DNA of 64,000 nt, taken from positions 1 to 64,000 of the forward strand of contig JADKCF010000006.1 in NCBI GenBank assembly GCA_016714765.1, written 5' to 3'. Each line of letters starts with the position of its first letter. The first letter of the stretch is position 1. This DNA is from Saprospiraceae bacterium. Lineage in GTDB: Bacteria > Bacteroidota > Bacteroidia > Chitinophagales > Saprospiraceae. The translations under genes and the position numbers were made by a program. Below are positions 38,975-48,200 of the stretch, piece by piece. Under the pieces are notes generated by a model that did no database searches, was not told where the DNA came from, and saw only the letters and a program-made list of their open reading frames with translations.

Positions 38975-40718
38975 ATGCAGTTACTCTTTCAATATCTAAA
39001 AAATTACAAAGGATTAATTTTCCTGGCATTACTTCTTGCTGCTATCAACCAGACATTTTCGCTGTTGGATCCATATATTTTTGGTAAAATCATAGACAGG
39101 TTTGCCAATAAACCTTCATCCTACACACAAAACCAGTTTGTTTCAGGTGTAGGTTTATTAATACTGGCAGCCGTAGGAGTGGCTATGGTTAGTCGTATTG
39201 CCAAAGCATTTCAGGACTATGTGACCAATGTCATCATCCAAAAATTTGGGGCTAGGGTGTACACAGATGGTTTACGTCATTCGCTTCAGTTACCTTTTCA
39301 GCAGTTTGAAGACCAGCGCAGTGGAGACACTTAATATTTTGCAAAAAGTAAGATCCGATTCCGAAAAATTTATATCAAATTGTATCAACGTGCTTTTTGC
39401 ATCGTTGGTGGGTATTGTATTTGTGATGATCTATGCTTTTAGTGTAGAACCCAGATTGGTACTCATTTATTTTCTGGCATCTTTTCTGCTTTTTGCTTTG
39501 ACTAGTTTTCTAAGCAAAAAAATCAAGGAAATACAAAAAAGCATTGTCAAAGAGACCAATGTCCTGGCCGGTGCAACAACAGAGAGTTTAAGAAATATTG
39601 AGCTTGTAAAAAGCCTTGGGTTGACACAGCAGGAAATCAGAAGATTGAACAGTACGACTCTTAAAATTCTACAGCTGGAGCTGAAAAAAGTGAGAGGAAT
39701 ACGCAGTATCAGCTTCGTGCAGGGTACTTTTGTCAATCTGCTGAGGCAGTCCATCATGTTTTTCCTCCTGTTTCTAATTTTCAAAAACGAACTGACAGTT
39801 GGTCAGTTGATGACTTTACAATTTTACAGTTTTTTTATTTTTGGTCCTTTGCAAGAGATGGGCAATGTCATTCTATCCTACAGAGAAGCAGAAGCATCAC
39901 TCAATAATTTTAAAAACATCATGACCCAACCGGTAGAGGTCAAGCCGGAAAATCCTAAAAAAATAAAAACCCTGGACACTTTTTCCTTTGACCATGTATC
40001 TTTCAAACATAAATCAGGAAGTACCCATGCCTTGGAGCATATTTCATTTGAAGTGAGCAAAGGACAAACCATTGCCTTTGTGGGGCCCTCCGGATCTGGC
40101 AAAACTACATTGGTCAAACTTCTGGTTGGGCTTTACAAACCAGAAACAGGTCACATTCTGTACAATGGAGTAGACTCAAGTGAAGTTGACATTGAAGAAG
40201 TCAGACATCAAATCGGTTTTGTGACACAGGATACACAGTTGTTTTCGGGTACCATCAAAGAAAATCTGCTTTTTGTCAATCCTTCGGCAACAGATGAGGA
40301 TATCATGAATGTACTTACTAAGGCAGCTTGCCAAAACCTGCTTGCAAGGAGTGATAATGGGATAGATTCTGTCATAGGTGAAGGAGGCATCAAGATATCA
40401 GGTGGAGAAAAACAACGATTATCGATAGCCAGAGCATTGCTGCGAGATCCAAAACTCATTGTTTTTGATGAAGCCACTTCAGCACTCGATAGTATAACCG
40501 AACTGGAAATCACTGATACAATCAAAGACATCTCTCAGGGAAAACAACATATCATGGTTCTGATAGCGCATAGACTATCTACTATCATGCATGCAGACAG
40601 AATTTATGTCCTTGAAAAAGGTCAGGTGACAGAGACCGGCTCCCATCAGGAACTGCTCGAAGAAAAAGGTCTATATTATGCGATGTGGCGCCAACAAATT
40701 GGTGAAAGAAAAGCCTAA
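38975..40718 (+). CDS. ABC exporter, fused permease and ATPase, frameshifted
   Basis: A half-transporter of about 581 residues. The membrane domain (about 1-300) begins MQLLFQYLKNYKGLIFLALL and contains ADPs of type I exporters. The ATPase domain carries Walker A GPSGSGKTTLVK, the signature ISGGEKQRLSIARALL, Walker B LIVFDEATSALD and the switch AHRLST. The frame breaks around 39325-39335: the first frame ends FEDQRSGDT-stop and the second continues TLNILQKVRSDSEKF. One extra base, or loss of a GA dinucleotide from GAGAGACAC, explains it. The lead substrate is unknown. Confidence 0.9.
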
Positions 40719-40721
40719 AAG

Positions 40722-40762
40722 AAAAAACAGCAACCATTACTAAGTACTGATTACTGTTGTTC
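40722..40762 (-). terminator. possible terminator of the tRNA-like RNA transcript
   Basis: On the minus strand an imperfect stem (AACAACAG pairing with TTGCTGTT) is followed by six T. It lies 66 nt beyond the 3' end of the first tRNA-like RNA, and also just after the ABC exporter on the other strand. Confidence 0.4.
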
Positions 40763-40827
40763 CTTATTAACACCCAAAATTGCATCTCTGCACGAATAGA
40801 GGATATGTTCATGCATCCATATAAAAG

Positions 40828-40979
40828 CTGTGAGAGAAGGATTCGAACCTCCACAGGGCACTTAGCCAAAAGGCAAATTCCGAAGACCGGAATTGTGTGG
40901 TCAACCCATACCTTTCGTTTATCATGTGATCCCCACCCCCGAGACAGGAGGGCATGTCTGCCAGTTTCAACACCTCACA
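40828..40979 (-). ncRNA. tRNA-like RNA with giant variable arm, copy 1
   Basis: A 152-nt cloverleaf-like RNA. Acceptor stem TGTGAGG (from 40979) pairs with TCTCACA (40835-40829). D arm GTTGAAACTGGCAGACATG has the GG of the D loop. Anticodon stem CCCTC/GGGGG encloses loop CTGTCTC (40947-40941), formally anticodon GTC. The T arm GGAGG-TTCGAAT-CCTTC is canonical. Between anticodon and T arms lie about 85 nt instead of the normal 5-23: a basal stem GGGG/CCCT, an AAAGG/CCTTT pairing and an apical AATTCCG/CGGAATT hairpin. The 3' CCA is not encoded. It is not a standard tRNA; the function is unknown. Confidence 0.7.
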
Positions 40980-41042
40980 ATGTAAATTCGGAATAAAACA
41001 TTATGTACAATGTTCATCTTGTTACACTCCATAGTAAAAAAG

Positions 41043-41192
41043 CTGTGAGAGAAGGATTCGAACCTCCACGGAGCACTTAGCCATGAGAGACATTCGGATT
41101 GAATTGAAGCCAATCCAAATATTTCTAAGGTTTATTGCGAACTCTCCACCCTCGAGACAGGAGGGCATGTCTGCCAATTTCAACACCTCACA
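41043..41192 (-). ncRNA. tRNA-like RNA with giant variable arm, copy 2
   Basis: A 150-nt RNA, 63 bp upstream of copy 1 in the same direction. The first 45 and last 40 nt match copy 1 nearly base for base: acceptor TGTGAGG/TCTCACA, D arm GTTGAAATTGGCAGACATG, anticodon stem CCCTC/GAGGG (fully paired), loop CTGTCTC, T arm GGAGG-TTCGAAT-CCTTC. The variable region (about 83 nt) differs greatly but keeps ATAAAC and GGCTAAGTGC. Its basal stem GGAG/CTCC replaces GGGG/CCCT of copy 1, with a compensatory A-T to G-C change. The apical hairpin is GGATTG/CAATCC. A -7 element lies 27 bp upstream. Confidence 0.7.
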
Positions 41193-41218
41193 ATGTTTGC
41201 TTATCACGTTTGATGATA

Positions 41219-41226
41219 CAAATATA
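41219..41226 (-). promoter_or_regulatory. -7 element TATATTTG for the tRNA-like RNAs
   Basis: Exact TAnnTTTG on the minus strand. A start site a few bases downstream would leave a leader of about 20 nt before the acceptor stem, as in tRNA precursors. No such element precedes copy 1, so the two are probably co-transcribed. Confidence 0.55.
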
Positions 41227-41510
41227 TGTTATTTTGTATTATAACCCATTATTTATTCACATTTACTATCTATTTTATAGATTTTATTCAGCTTTTTGAT
41301 AATAATATCACATTTCATTCATTCTATCAAAATAAACAAGCTCTCAAAATTGAAAATATTCAGACAATAGCGCAACTCCACTCTTTTTATACAAAAATAA
41401 ATACCAAATACTACAAAATGAATAAATTATACATGCCGAAACTAAATGACAAACCATTATGAAGGATAAAAAATATGCATCAGTTTTAATAGATTGATGC
41501 CAACCAAAAT
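41227..41510. other. AT-rich non-coding stretch
   Basis: No credible gene. A 78-residue open frame on the plus strand (41226-41462) is low-complexity, rich in Ile, Phe, Asn and Lys, and is rejected. The stretch lies between the promoter of the tRNA-like RNAs and the terminator of the superoxide dismutase gene. Confidence 0.5.
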
Positions 41511-41545
41511 AAAAAAAGGGCAGTCCTCCTTCAAGAAATGCCCTT
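41511..41545 (-). terminator. terminator of the superoxide dismutase gene
   Basis: On the minus strand AAGGGCA and TGCCCTT pair around a 16-nt loop, followed by a T run. It begins 31 bp after the stop codon. Confidence 0.85.
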
Positions 41546-41576
41546 ATTAATTATCCAATTAATTTACACTAAATGG

Positions 41577-42604
41577 TCAATGTTCGTTACTGCAAAGCCC
41601 TTGTATGATATGAAAAGTATCATGTAGTTTGGTAAGACTTTCTTTTAGCTTATCATCTTTAGATTTCTTTTTAACGAGCTTCTCGAGTTTTGCAGATCCT
41701 TCTACCAGGTTTTTAATGGCTTTGGTGATATCTTTAGACTGAAAGGATGAAGGAACAGGAGATGATGCCAGCATCTGAGCTTTAAGGGACATTTCGGATG
41801 CACGAGCTCTGATAGGCCCATAGTTACCCTCTTCCATGGGGTGGAATGTCTGTGCCATTACACTGTGAAAATCTTTTAAGGCAATCCATGCGTCCATTTC
41901 AATTGTTTTCAGCAAAGGGTTTTTAAGAGCATTTTCGTAATTGGTATTGACAGCATCCCAGTCTATCACATTCCAGATAGTATTGAGATAATCGCCTCTC
42001 TTGTTCTGAAACTTTAAATAATACGCATGCTCCCACACATCGATTCCCAGAATAGGGATACCCCGGTTTTCTTTAGATGCGTCCATGATAGGATTATCCT
42101 GATTGGGGCTGGAGCAAACTGCGAGTTTTTTAGCAGGTGTGACATATAGCCATACCCATCCTGAACCAAATCTGGTCAATGCTCCGTTGTTAAGCAACTT
42201 TTTCAGGCTGTCTACAGATGTGAATGTTTTTTTTATTTCATCTTCCAGCTTTCCATTGGGTGATTTGTCAGGTTCAGCAGACATAATATTCCAAAATAAT
42301 GCATGATTGTAGTGGCCACCACCGTTGTTACGAACAGCTGCCCCTCTCCTCTCTGCAACTACAAGCAAATCTTCAAGCGACATACTTTCCATAGGTGTAC
42401 CGGCAACAGCTTTATTCAGATTATTTACATAAGCCTGATGATGCTTTGAATGATGAATTTCCATTGTCTGAGGGTCGATATATGGCTCTAGTGCATTGTA
42501 ACTATACCCCAGTTTAGGTAACGAAAAACGGTTGCGCAAACGCACCGTAAGAAAAAAAAACTGGTCAAAATTGTAATATAAATTAATATACCTGCGTGTT
42601 TCAT
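41577..42604 (-). CDS. exported Fe/Mn superoxide dismutase with a C-terminal helical extension, two frameshifts at the N terminus
   Basis: Dismutates superoxide outside the cytoplasm. The main frame (GTG at 42545) lacks a leader. Upstream from ATG 42604 the sequence reads MKHAGILIYITILTS and, after removing one A from 42552-42560, FFSYGAFAQP, a signal peptide with AFA-Q cleavage. Removing one more A from 42524-42528 joins it to FSLPKLGYSYNALEPYID. Metal ligands (numbered in the 322-residue main frame) are His31, His81, Asp169 and His173 (GIDVWEHAYYLKF). A standard enzyme ends near residue 207. Here about 115 further residues form a helical tail with His/Met motifs (DFHSVMAQTFHPMEEGNYG, LTKLHDTFHIIQGLC). 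Confidence 0.9.
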
Positions 42605-43011
42605 ATGCATTATTTTATTGGGTTATATGATGTTAATAATAGATAAACAAAATTCTTGTCAAAAAGGTCACATTATGCTTCAGTAATTATGATGATTGTT
42701 AATACAAATGCACCATTATGTTTTGCGATAGTCACCTAATGGATAAAAAAAAGGTCCAGGCGGGGAGCGCTGGACCTGTAATTAATAAACCAATCTCATA
42801 AAAAGTTTATAAATAAAGACGAAAATCCAAAACTGTATGCCGGTTGTTGACCAGCGCAAAATTCCTTTAAAAGAATTCTATTGTTCTATGGATTCTATCT
42901 ACTTCAGGTTGAAAAAAAAGTGGTCTTTATCTGACTTTTTAAAAAGTATGGTCTTAAACTTATTTCCTCCACTCCTGCTTTCAAAAACAGGAGCGAAGGA
43001 AATTTTTATTT
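42605..43011. other. intergenic region between ftsZ and the superoxide dismutase gene
   Basis: No gene is supported; a 71-residue plus-strand frame (42837-43052) overlaps ftsZ antisense and is rejected. It contains a hairpin close to the ftsZ stop (CTCCTG/CAGGAG within TTTCCT/AGGAAA, 42963-43002) and the terminator at 42745-42777. Confidence 0.5.
42745..42777 (-). terminator. terminator of the dcw cluster, after ftsZ
   Basis: On the minus strand AGGTCCAG / CTGGACCT pair over a 10-nt loop (GCGGGGAGCG read on the plus strand), followed by eight T. It is 235 bp after the ftsZ stop. Confidence 0.85.
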
Positions 43012-44442
43012 CTAATCTACATTATCGTACAAAAAAGAATTATTGGAAATAAAGGCTGCACTATCATCGTCCATATTGACCATGAATGCAGAATTTTGTC
43101 TTCCATTAGTTTTATTGGTCTCATCCAGCATTACATTTCTTCTCGCATAAGCCGGCACATTTTCCATATCAGCGATGATTTTAGGATTATCAAGTGGCTT
43201 GCTGTTGTTTTTACGAAGCAATTCTCGTCTTGCAGCATCAGCTTCACTTTTTTTCTTGAGCTCCTCAGTAAGGTGACCTTTTCCTCTTACATATGGATCA
43301 TCACTTTTAACTCCCAACATGTTGATGGTTTTTCGGATATCGTCTGTATCAAAATCAACAGTCATCGGAGAGACAGGTTCTTCAAAATTGAAGACAGTAT
43401 AATCTTCTTCTGCCATCTCTCTTATCTTATCGCTTTCGAGGGCCACCTTTACCGCTTCAGCCGGTTTGACTACACGTTTACCACCACCTTCTCTAAATCC
43501 GGTAGCAATGAGCGTAATCATGATTTTTTCACCGAGTGAAACATCCTTGCAGTTACCCCAAATGAGGTCTGTACCATATCCTGCTTCCTCCTGTACATGC
43601 TCGGTAATCTCACCTATCTCATCCATAGTTACTTCCTTAGTTCCGGAAGTGATATTGAGTAAAATATGCTGAGCACCTCTGATATCATTTTCTTCCAGTA
43701 AAGGCGAACTGAGGGCAGTTTTTATGGCTACACTGGCGCGGTCATCGCCCTCGGCCATTGCACTTCCCATGATGGCCACACCGCTGTTGCGCATCACTGT
43801 ATTGACATCTTCGAAGTCCACATTGATATAACCCGGTACGGTAATAATTTCTGCTATGCCTTTGGCAGCAGTGGTCAGGATGTCGTCAGCCTGACCGAAA
43901 GCAGCAGACAGTGGCAGATTGCCGTGGATCATTTTCATTTTATCATTGCTGATAACCAGGATGGAATCGACATTCTTTTTGAGCTGCTCGAGTCCCTCAT
44001 GGGCTTGCCTTTGTCTTCTCAATCCTTCGAACTTAAATGGTAGGGTGACAATAGCTACTGTTAGTATTTCCATTTCCTTAGCAACTTTAGCTATGATAGG
44101 TGCCGCACCAGTACTGGTACCACCACCCATTCCGGCAGTGATAAAAAGCATTTTGGTGCCGTCAGATAACCATGTGCGGATATCTTCGATGGACTCTATA
44201 CATGATTGTTTGCCTACTTCAGGCATACTTCCTGCTCCCCGACCTTCAGTCAGATTGGGTCCTAAAGCTATTCTTACAGGCACCGGATTGGACTCCATAG
44301 CCTGTGCATCAGTGTTGCAAATGGCAAAATCTACTCCTGAGATGCCTTGTCTGAACATGTGGCCGACTGCGTTGCCACCTCCGCCACCTACTCCCACAAC
44401 TTTTATGATGGACTTTTCATTTGTTGGTATATCAAATTTCAT
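43012..44442 (-). CDS. ftsZ: cell division protein FtsZ
   Basis: Tubulin-like GTPase that forms the Z ring, 476 residues. GVGGGGGNAVGHMF (17-30) binds nucleotide. GMGGGTSTGAAP is the tubulin G-box, and FEDVNTVMRNSG is the synergy-loop region (T7). After the GTPase core (about 1-330) comes a long linker and a conserved C-terminal tail ending NNSFLYDNVD, likely the FtsA-binding peptide in this phylum. Last gene of the dcw run, 30 bp after ftsA. Confidence 0.98.
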   Translation of the reverse strand: MKFDIPTNEKSIIKVVGVGGGGGNAVGHMFRQGISGVDFAICNTDAQAMESNPVPVRIALGPNLTEGRGAGSMPEVGKQSCIESIEDIRTWLSDGTKMLFITAGMGGGTSTGAAPIIAKVAKEMEILTVAIVTLPFKFEGLRRQRQAHEGLEQLKKNVDSILVISNDKMKMIHGNLPLSAAFGQADDILTTAAKGIAEIITVPGYINVDFEDVNTVMRNSGVAIMGSAMAEGDDRASVAIKTALSSPLLEENDIRGAQHILLNITSGTKEVTMDEIGEITEHVQEEAGYGTDLIWGNCKDVSLGEKIMITLIATGFREGGGKRVVKPAEAVKVALESDKIREMAEEDYTVFNFEEPVSPMTVDFDTDDIRKTINMLGVKSDDPYVRGKGHLTEELKKKSEADAARRELLRKNNSKPLDNPKIIADMENVPAYARRNVMLDETNKTNGRQNSAFMVNMDDDSAAFISNNSFLYDNVD

Positions 44443-44472
44443 TTCTCTTAATTTCTGCTGTTAAATAATAGG

Positions 44473-45879
44473 TTAAAATTCAGAATCAGGTACTGTCTCA
44501 AAGAAATCTTTTGTCAGCGTAAACAACTTGTTGATCAGACCTTTTTTCTTGGGTGCAACAGGTGTTTCGTCTTCATCGTCATATGATTCTTCTTCCTGAG
44601 TATTAGAAGTTGGTTTATTGATACCACCTGTCGTTGGAGGTGGAGTATATGGGTTGGTAAACCTTGGTTCTTCTGTGATCAGTCTGAACTCTTCCACATA
44701 ATTGGTTTTATCACCAAAATTGTCAATCGTGTGCTTAAGTAATCCAACCGCCGTAGCAAATATCGGGCTTGCCAGCTGACTTGAATATCCGTGTGCTAAG
44801 TGTTCGATAGGCTGACCTATTCGGGTAGGCAATCCGGTATGATATTCTGCGAGAAGGTCGATATGCTTGAGCAACGAACCTCCCCCTGTCAGAACCATGC
44901 CTGCTATCAGTTTATTTTCATATCCTGACCTTCGTACTTCCCACAGGACATAATCGAAAATTTCCTCTACTCTAGCCTGTATGATTCTAGCCAAATTTTT
45001 CTCCGAAATTTCTTTATGTTCTCTACCTTTGAATCCGGGAATAGTGATGATCCTGTTGTCAACAATCTCATCAGCCATAGCAGAGCCAAATTTTACTTTC
45101 AGCTTTTCTGCCTGTTCGTTCATCACTGTGCACCCCTCTCTTATATCTTTTGTAATCACATTACCTCCGAAAGGAATCACACAGGTATGTCTGATGATAC
45201 CATCTTTAAAAATGGTAATATCTGTGGTACCGCCGCCTATATCCACCAATGCCACTCCGGCTTCCTTCTCCTCACTATTGAGTACTGATGCAGCAGAAGC
45301 AATAGGTTCCAAAGTAACATCAGCCACTTCCAGTCCTGCCTTCTCTACGCATCTCAGGATATTTCTGCTGGCAGATATCTGACCTGTGATAATATGAAAA
45401 TTTGCTTCCAGTCGGACCCCGGACATACCTATAGGGTCAAATATATCCTGCTCGTCATCTACCGTATATTCCTGTGGCACCACATGGAGGATTTTATCTC
45501 CCGGAGGTAACACCAGTTTGTACATATCCTTGATGAGCTTGTCTATATCATCCTGATTGATTTCAGTATTAGAGTCATGTCTGACCAATAATCCATGATG
45601 ATGCAGGCTTTTGATATGTTGTCCTGCTATACCTACGTGTACAACTCTGAATTTGCAGTGAGCATTTCGCTCAGCGATATCCACAGCTTCCCGGATAGCT
45701 TTGACAGTTTTATCAATATTAGAAACAACACCTCTCGAAACCCCCTCAGAACGGACGACACCCATTCCGACAATTTCCAGTTTGCCATACTCATTGAGCT
45801 GGCCTGCAATAGCACATACTTTAGTCGTCCCGATATCGAGCGCTACTGCTGTGTTTTTTAATTTAACCTGATCGTTCAT
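44473..45879 (-). CDS. ftsA: cell division protein FtsA
   Basis: Actin-like ATPase that tethers FtsZ to the membrane, 468 residues. VALDIGTTKVCAIAGQ is the phosphate-1 motif, VDIGGGTTDITIF phosphate-2, and GMVLTGGGSLLKHI the adenosine motif. The 1C subdomain lies at about 90-170. The C terminus has a Pro/Thr/Asp/Glu-rich linker and then the membrane-targeting helix GLINKLFTLTKDFFE. 12 bp after ftsQ. Confidence 0.97.
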   Translation of the reverse strand: MNDQVKLKNTAVALDIGTTKVCAIAGQLNEYGKLEIVGMGVVRSEGVSRGVVSNIDKTVKAIREAVDIAERNAHCKFRVVHVGIAGQHIKSLHHHGLLVRHDSNTEINQDDIDKLIKDMYKLVLPPGDKILHVVPQEYTVDDEQDIFDPIGMSGVRLEANFHIITGQISASRNILRCVEKAGLEVADVTLEPIASAASVLNSEEKEAGVALVDIGGGTTDITIFKDGIIRHTCVIPFGGNVITKDIREGCTVMNEQAEKLKVKFGSAMADEIVDNRIITIPGFKGREHKEISEKNLARIIQARVEEIFDYVLWEVRRSGYENKLIAGMVLTGGGSLLKHIDLLAEYHTGLPTRIGQPIEHLAHGYSSQLASPIFATAVGLLKHTIDNFGDKTNYVEEFRLITEEPRFTNPYTPPPTTGGINKPTSNTQEEESYDDEDETPVAPKKKGLINKLFTLTKDFFETVPDSEF

Positions 45880-45891
45880 AGCACAAATAAT

Positions 45892-46782
45892 TTAATGTTG
45901 AATACTTACCTTATTTTTGTCTGTTGTTATTAAAGCCGCCTGGAGGCTATCCTTCAGTACGGGTTTTACTTTCATCGCCATCTCAGGATTCATCAGTGTT
46001 CCTGTCACCTGATTGGCATATTTTAGATTCAATGTTTTATAGCGACTCCATCCAAGTTTTGGTAATCCATCCCTATAAAATATCTTTAATTTATTAAACT
46101 TAGCTTCCACCTCACTGGCATCCCCAAAAATGATTTTTTCTTTGCCTAGTTTTGGTATTAGCACAATGTCCCCTATACTATCCTGCTCGACATGAACCTG
46201 CTCGATCAGTGCTGTCAAAAAATCATCCTTTGACACATATTGCATGATATTAAAAACATCTTTTAAGCTGGATGCTTTTTCTGAAGTCAAAAACCGAGCA
46301 TTAAAAGTATCTTTGATACCTGTTACTATCGGCACTCTGACTGCACTGCCTCTGGTCACCGGGATTTGTTTCCCGGATTCGTCGAGGTAATACTCAAATC
46401 CTGCCTCCTCTATCACTCTTATTACAGGCTTCTTTTGCAGAATTCGGACTTGAAGTCTGTTTTTCGAGTCGAAATACAAATCAGCTCTTTCTATTCGTTT
46501 GTCTTTACTGAGTTTTGCTTCGAGCTTTCGAAGATTGAGCGTTTTAATATTTCTTTTTGTGAGGGTTTTACCTGCGGCTAAAGTCAATATTTGCTGGACT
46601 TCTTTCTCAGTAATCAGTTGATCATTTCCTCTTACGCCTTCTATATGGACTACCAGGGTCTTTACCTCAGCATTGGACTTGCGAAGCACAGAAAAGAAAA
46701 GCAAGGCCGCAATGCCGGCAATCATCGATACCCATATAAAGGTGTCTCTGACTCTTTTCATATTATATTTTCTGTCGCTCAT
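45892..46782 (-). CDS. ftsQ: cell division protein FtsQ
   Basis: A bitopic divisome protein of 296 residues. A short cytoplasmic N terminus and one helix (about 14-30, DTFIWVSMIAGIAALLFFSV) are followed by a POTRA-like domain (about 38-110, VEGVRGNDQLITEKEVQQIL type) and the beta domain with LDESGKQIPVTRGSAVRVPIVTG split over the hinge. The sequence is divergent, as usual for FtsQ in Bacteroidota. Position between murC and ftsA confirms it. Confidence 0.92.
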   Translation of the reverse strand: MSDRKYNMKRVRDTFIWVSMIAGIAALLFFSVLRKSNAEVKTLVVHIEGVRGNDQLITEKEVQQILTLAAGKTLTKRNIKTLNLRKLEAKLSKDKRIERADLYFDSKNRLQVRILQKKPVIRVIEEAGFEYYLDESGKQIPVTRGSAVRVPIVTGIKDTFNARFLTSEKASSLKDVFNIMQYVSKDDFLTALIEQVHVEQDSIGDIVLIPKLGKEKIIFGDASEVEAKFNKLKIFYRDGLPKLGWSRYKTLNLKYANQVTGTLMNPEMAMKVKPVLKDSLQAALITTDKNKVSIQH

Positions 46783-46826
46783 TTACTTTACAGTTGATTT
46801 GTTAAAATGCTAATTTGTTAAGTTGT

Positions 46827-48200
46827 TCATTTATTAAAAAATTCTTTTATTTTTGGTACAAAAGTGTCTATATCTCCTGCTCCCAGTGTCATCAAAATCT
46901 CCGGCCTGCTATCCTTCAAAACTTCCATCAAGGTGTCTTTTGTCACCAGCCTTTTATTCGGGTTTTTCATTCTCTCAAAAATCCGCTCTGATGTTATGCC
47001 TTCCATCGGCAGCTCTCTGGCCGGATAGATATCCATCAATAAGATTTCATCCAGCTTATCCAACTCTTCAGCAAACCCATCTACAAAGTCCCTTGTACGG
47101 GAATAAAGATGTGGCTGAAAAATTCCGGTCAGCTTCTTACCAGGGTAAAGCATTCTGGCGGCGTCTATTGCTACTCTGAGTTCACTGGGATGGTGCGCAT
47201 AATCATCGATAAAAACCAAATCATGTCTGTCAATGATTCTTTCGAACCTACGCTGGATTCCTTTGAACCCAGACAATGCCTTTTTTATATCATTTTCAGA
47301 AACGCTATTCAATAATCCTACTGTTATGGCTACACATGCATTTTCTACATTATGTTTACCCGGCATGCTTACTGCAATTTCTTTCAAATCATGACCTAAG
47401 CCTGTGTAATCAAAAATATATCGTCCCTTGTCAATTCTGATATGGCTGATTCTCAACTGCACATTCCCCTCGCCATACTCCAGCACACTTACTCCACGTT
47501 TAGCCAGATTTCCTAACTCCTGGATCGAAAATTTATCTAAAAGTCCCTCTTTGATTATCAGAAAACCTTTGTCTCTGACCTGACCCGCGTATTTTTTAAA
47601 ACCTTCAATCATCTGACTGCTGTCTCCATATATGTCCAGATGATCTGGATCCATGGATGAGATGGAAGCTATAAACGGATACAACCTCAGGAATGACCTG
47701 TCATACTCATCTGCTTCAAGGACTACCACATTGCTTTTGCCAATCAGAAAGTTGCTTTTGTAATCAGCGGTTATACCCCCCAAAAAAGCAGAAACATCGA
47801 TGTTTCCAGTCTTCAAAACGTGTGTGGTCATCGCACTTGTCGTGGTCTTTCCATGCGTCCCTGCGATTCCGATAGATCTTTTATCATTACTGATCAAGCC
47901 TAAGGCTTCTGACCTCTTCATCATAGGTACATCCGACTGCTGTAAGTGATGAAATCCTTTGTGGTCTTTCGGAATAGCGGGTGTATAAATCACCAGATCT
48001 ATATCATCAGGTATCAATGCTATCTCATCTTCAAAATGAACATTCATACCCTCTGCTTGCAGGTGTTCTGTCAGTACGGTCTGAGTTTTATCGTATCCGG
48101 ACACTCTCTTGCCCTGAGCAATAAAGTATCTGGCAATGGCACTCATACCGATACCTCCTATACCGATAAAATACACATGATGGACTTCGCTTAAATTCAT
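46827..48200 (-). CDS. murC: UDP-N-acetylmuramate--L-alanine ligase
   Basis: Adds L-Ala to UDP-MurNAc (ATP-dependent), 457 residues. FIGIGGIGMSAIARYFIAQG is the N-terminal nucleotide-sugar domain, IAGTHGKTTTSAMTTHV the ATP P-loop, and VVLEADEYDRSF and DDYAHHPSELR hold conserved Mur residues. It overlaps murG by 4 bp (ATGA). Confidence 0.97.
   Translation of the reverse strand: MNLSEVHHVYFIGIGGIGMSAIARYFIAQGKRVSGYDKTQTVLTEHLQAEGMNVHFEDEIALIPDDIDLVIYTPAIPKDHKGFHHLQQSDVPMMKRSEALGLISNDKRSIGIAGTHGKTTTSAMTTHVLKTGNIDVSAFLGGITADYKSNFLIGKSNVVVLEADEYDRSFLRLYPFIASISSMDPDHLDIYGDSSQMIEGFKKYAGQVRDKGFLIIKEGLLDKFSIQELGNLAKRGVSVLEYGEGNVQLRISHIRIDKGRYIFDYTGLGHDLKEIAVSMPGKHNVENACVAITVGLLNSVSENDIKKALSGFKGIQRRFERIIDRHDLVFIDDYAHHPSELRVAIDAARMLYPGKKLTGIFQPHLYSRTRDFVDGFAEELDKLDEILLMDIYPARELPMEGITSERIFERMKNPNKRLVTKDTLMEVLKDSRPEILMTLGAGDIDTFVPKIKEFFNK

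Noticed and set aside
40828..41192. Ordinary tRNA-Asp or tRNA-Leu genes, possibly with a group I intron
   Set aside because: The insert is in the variable region rather than the anticodon loop, is too short for a group I intron, and the anticodon does not fit the body.
41226..41462. Plus-strand ORF of 78 residues
   Set aside because: Low-complexity Ile/Phe/Asn/Lys composition, no family resemblance, lies in an AT-rich gap.
42837..43052. Plus-strand ORF of 71 residues
   Set aside because: Its 3' part is antisense to ftsZ, with no coding character or start context.
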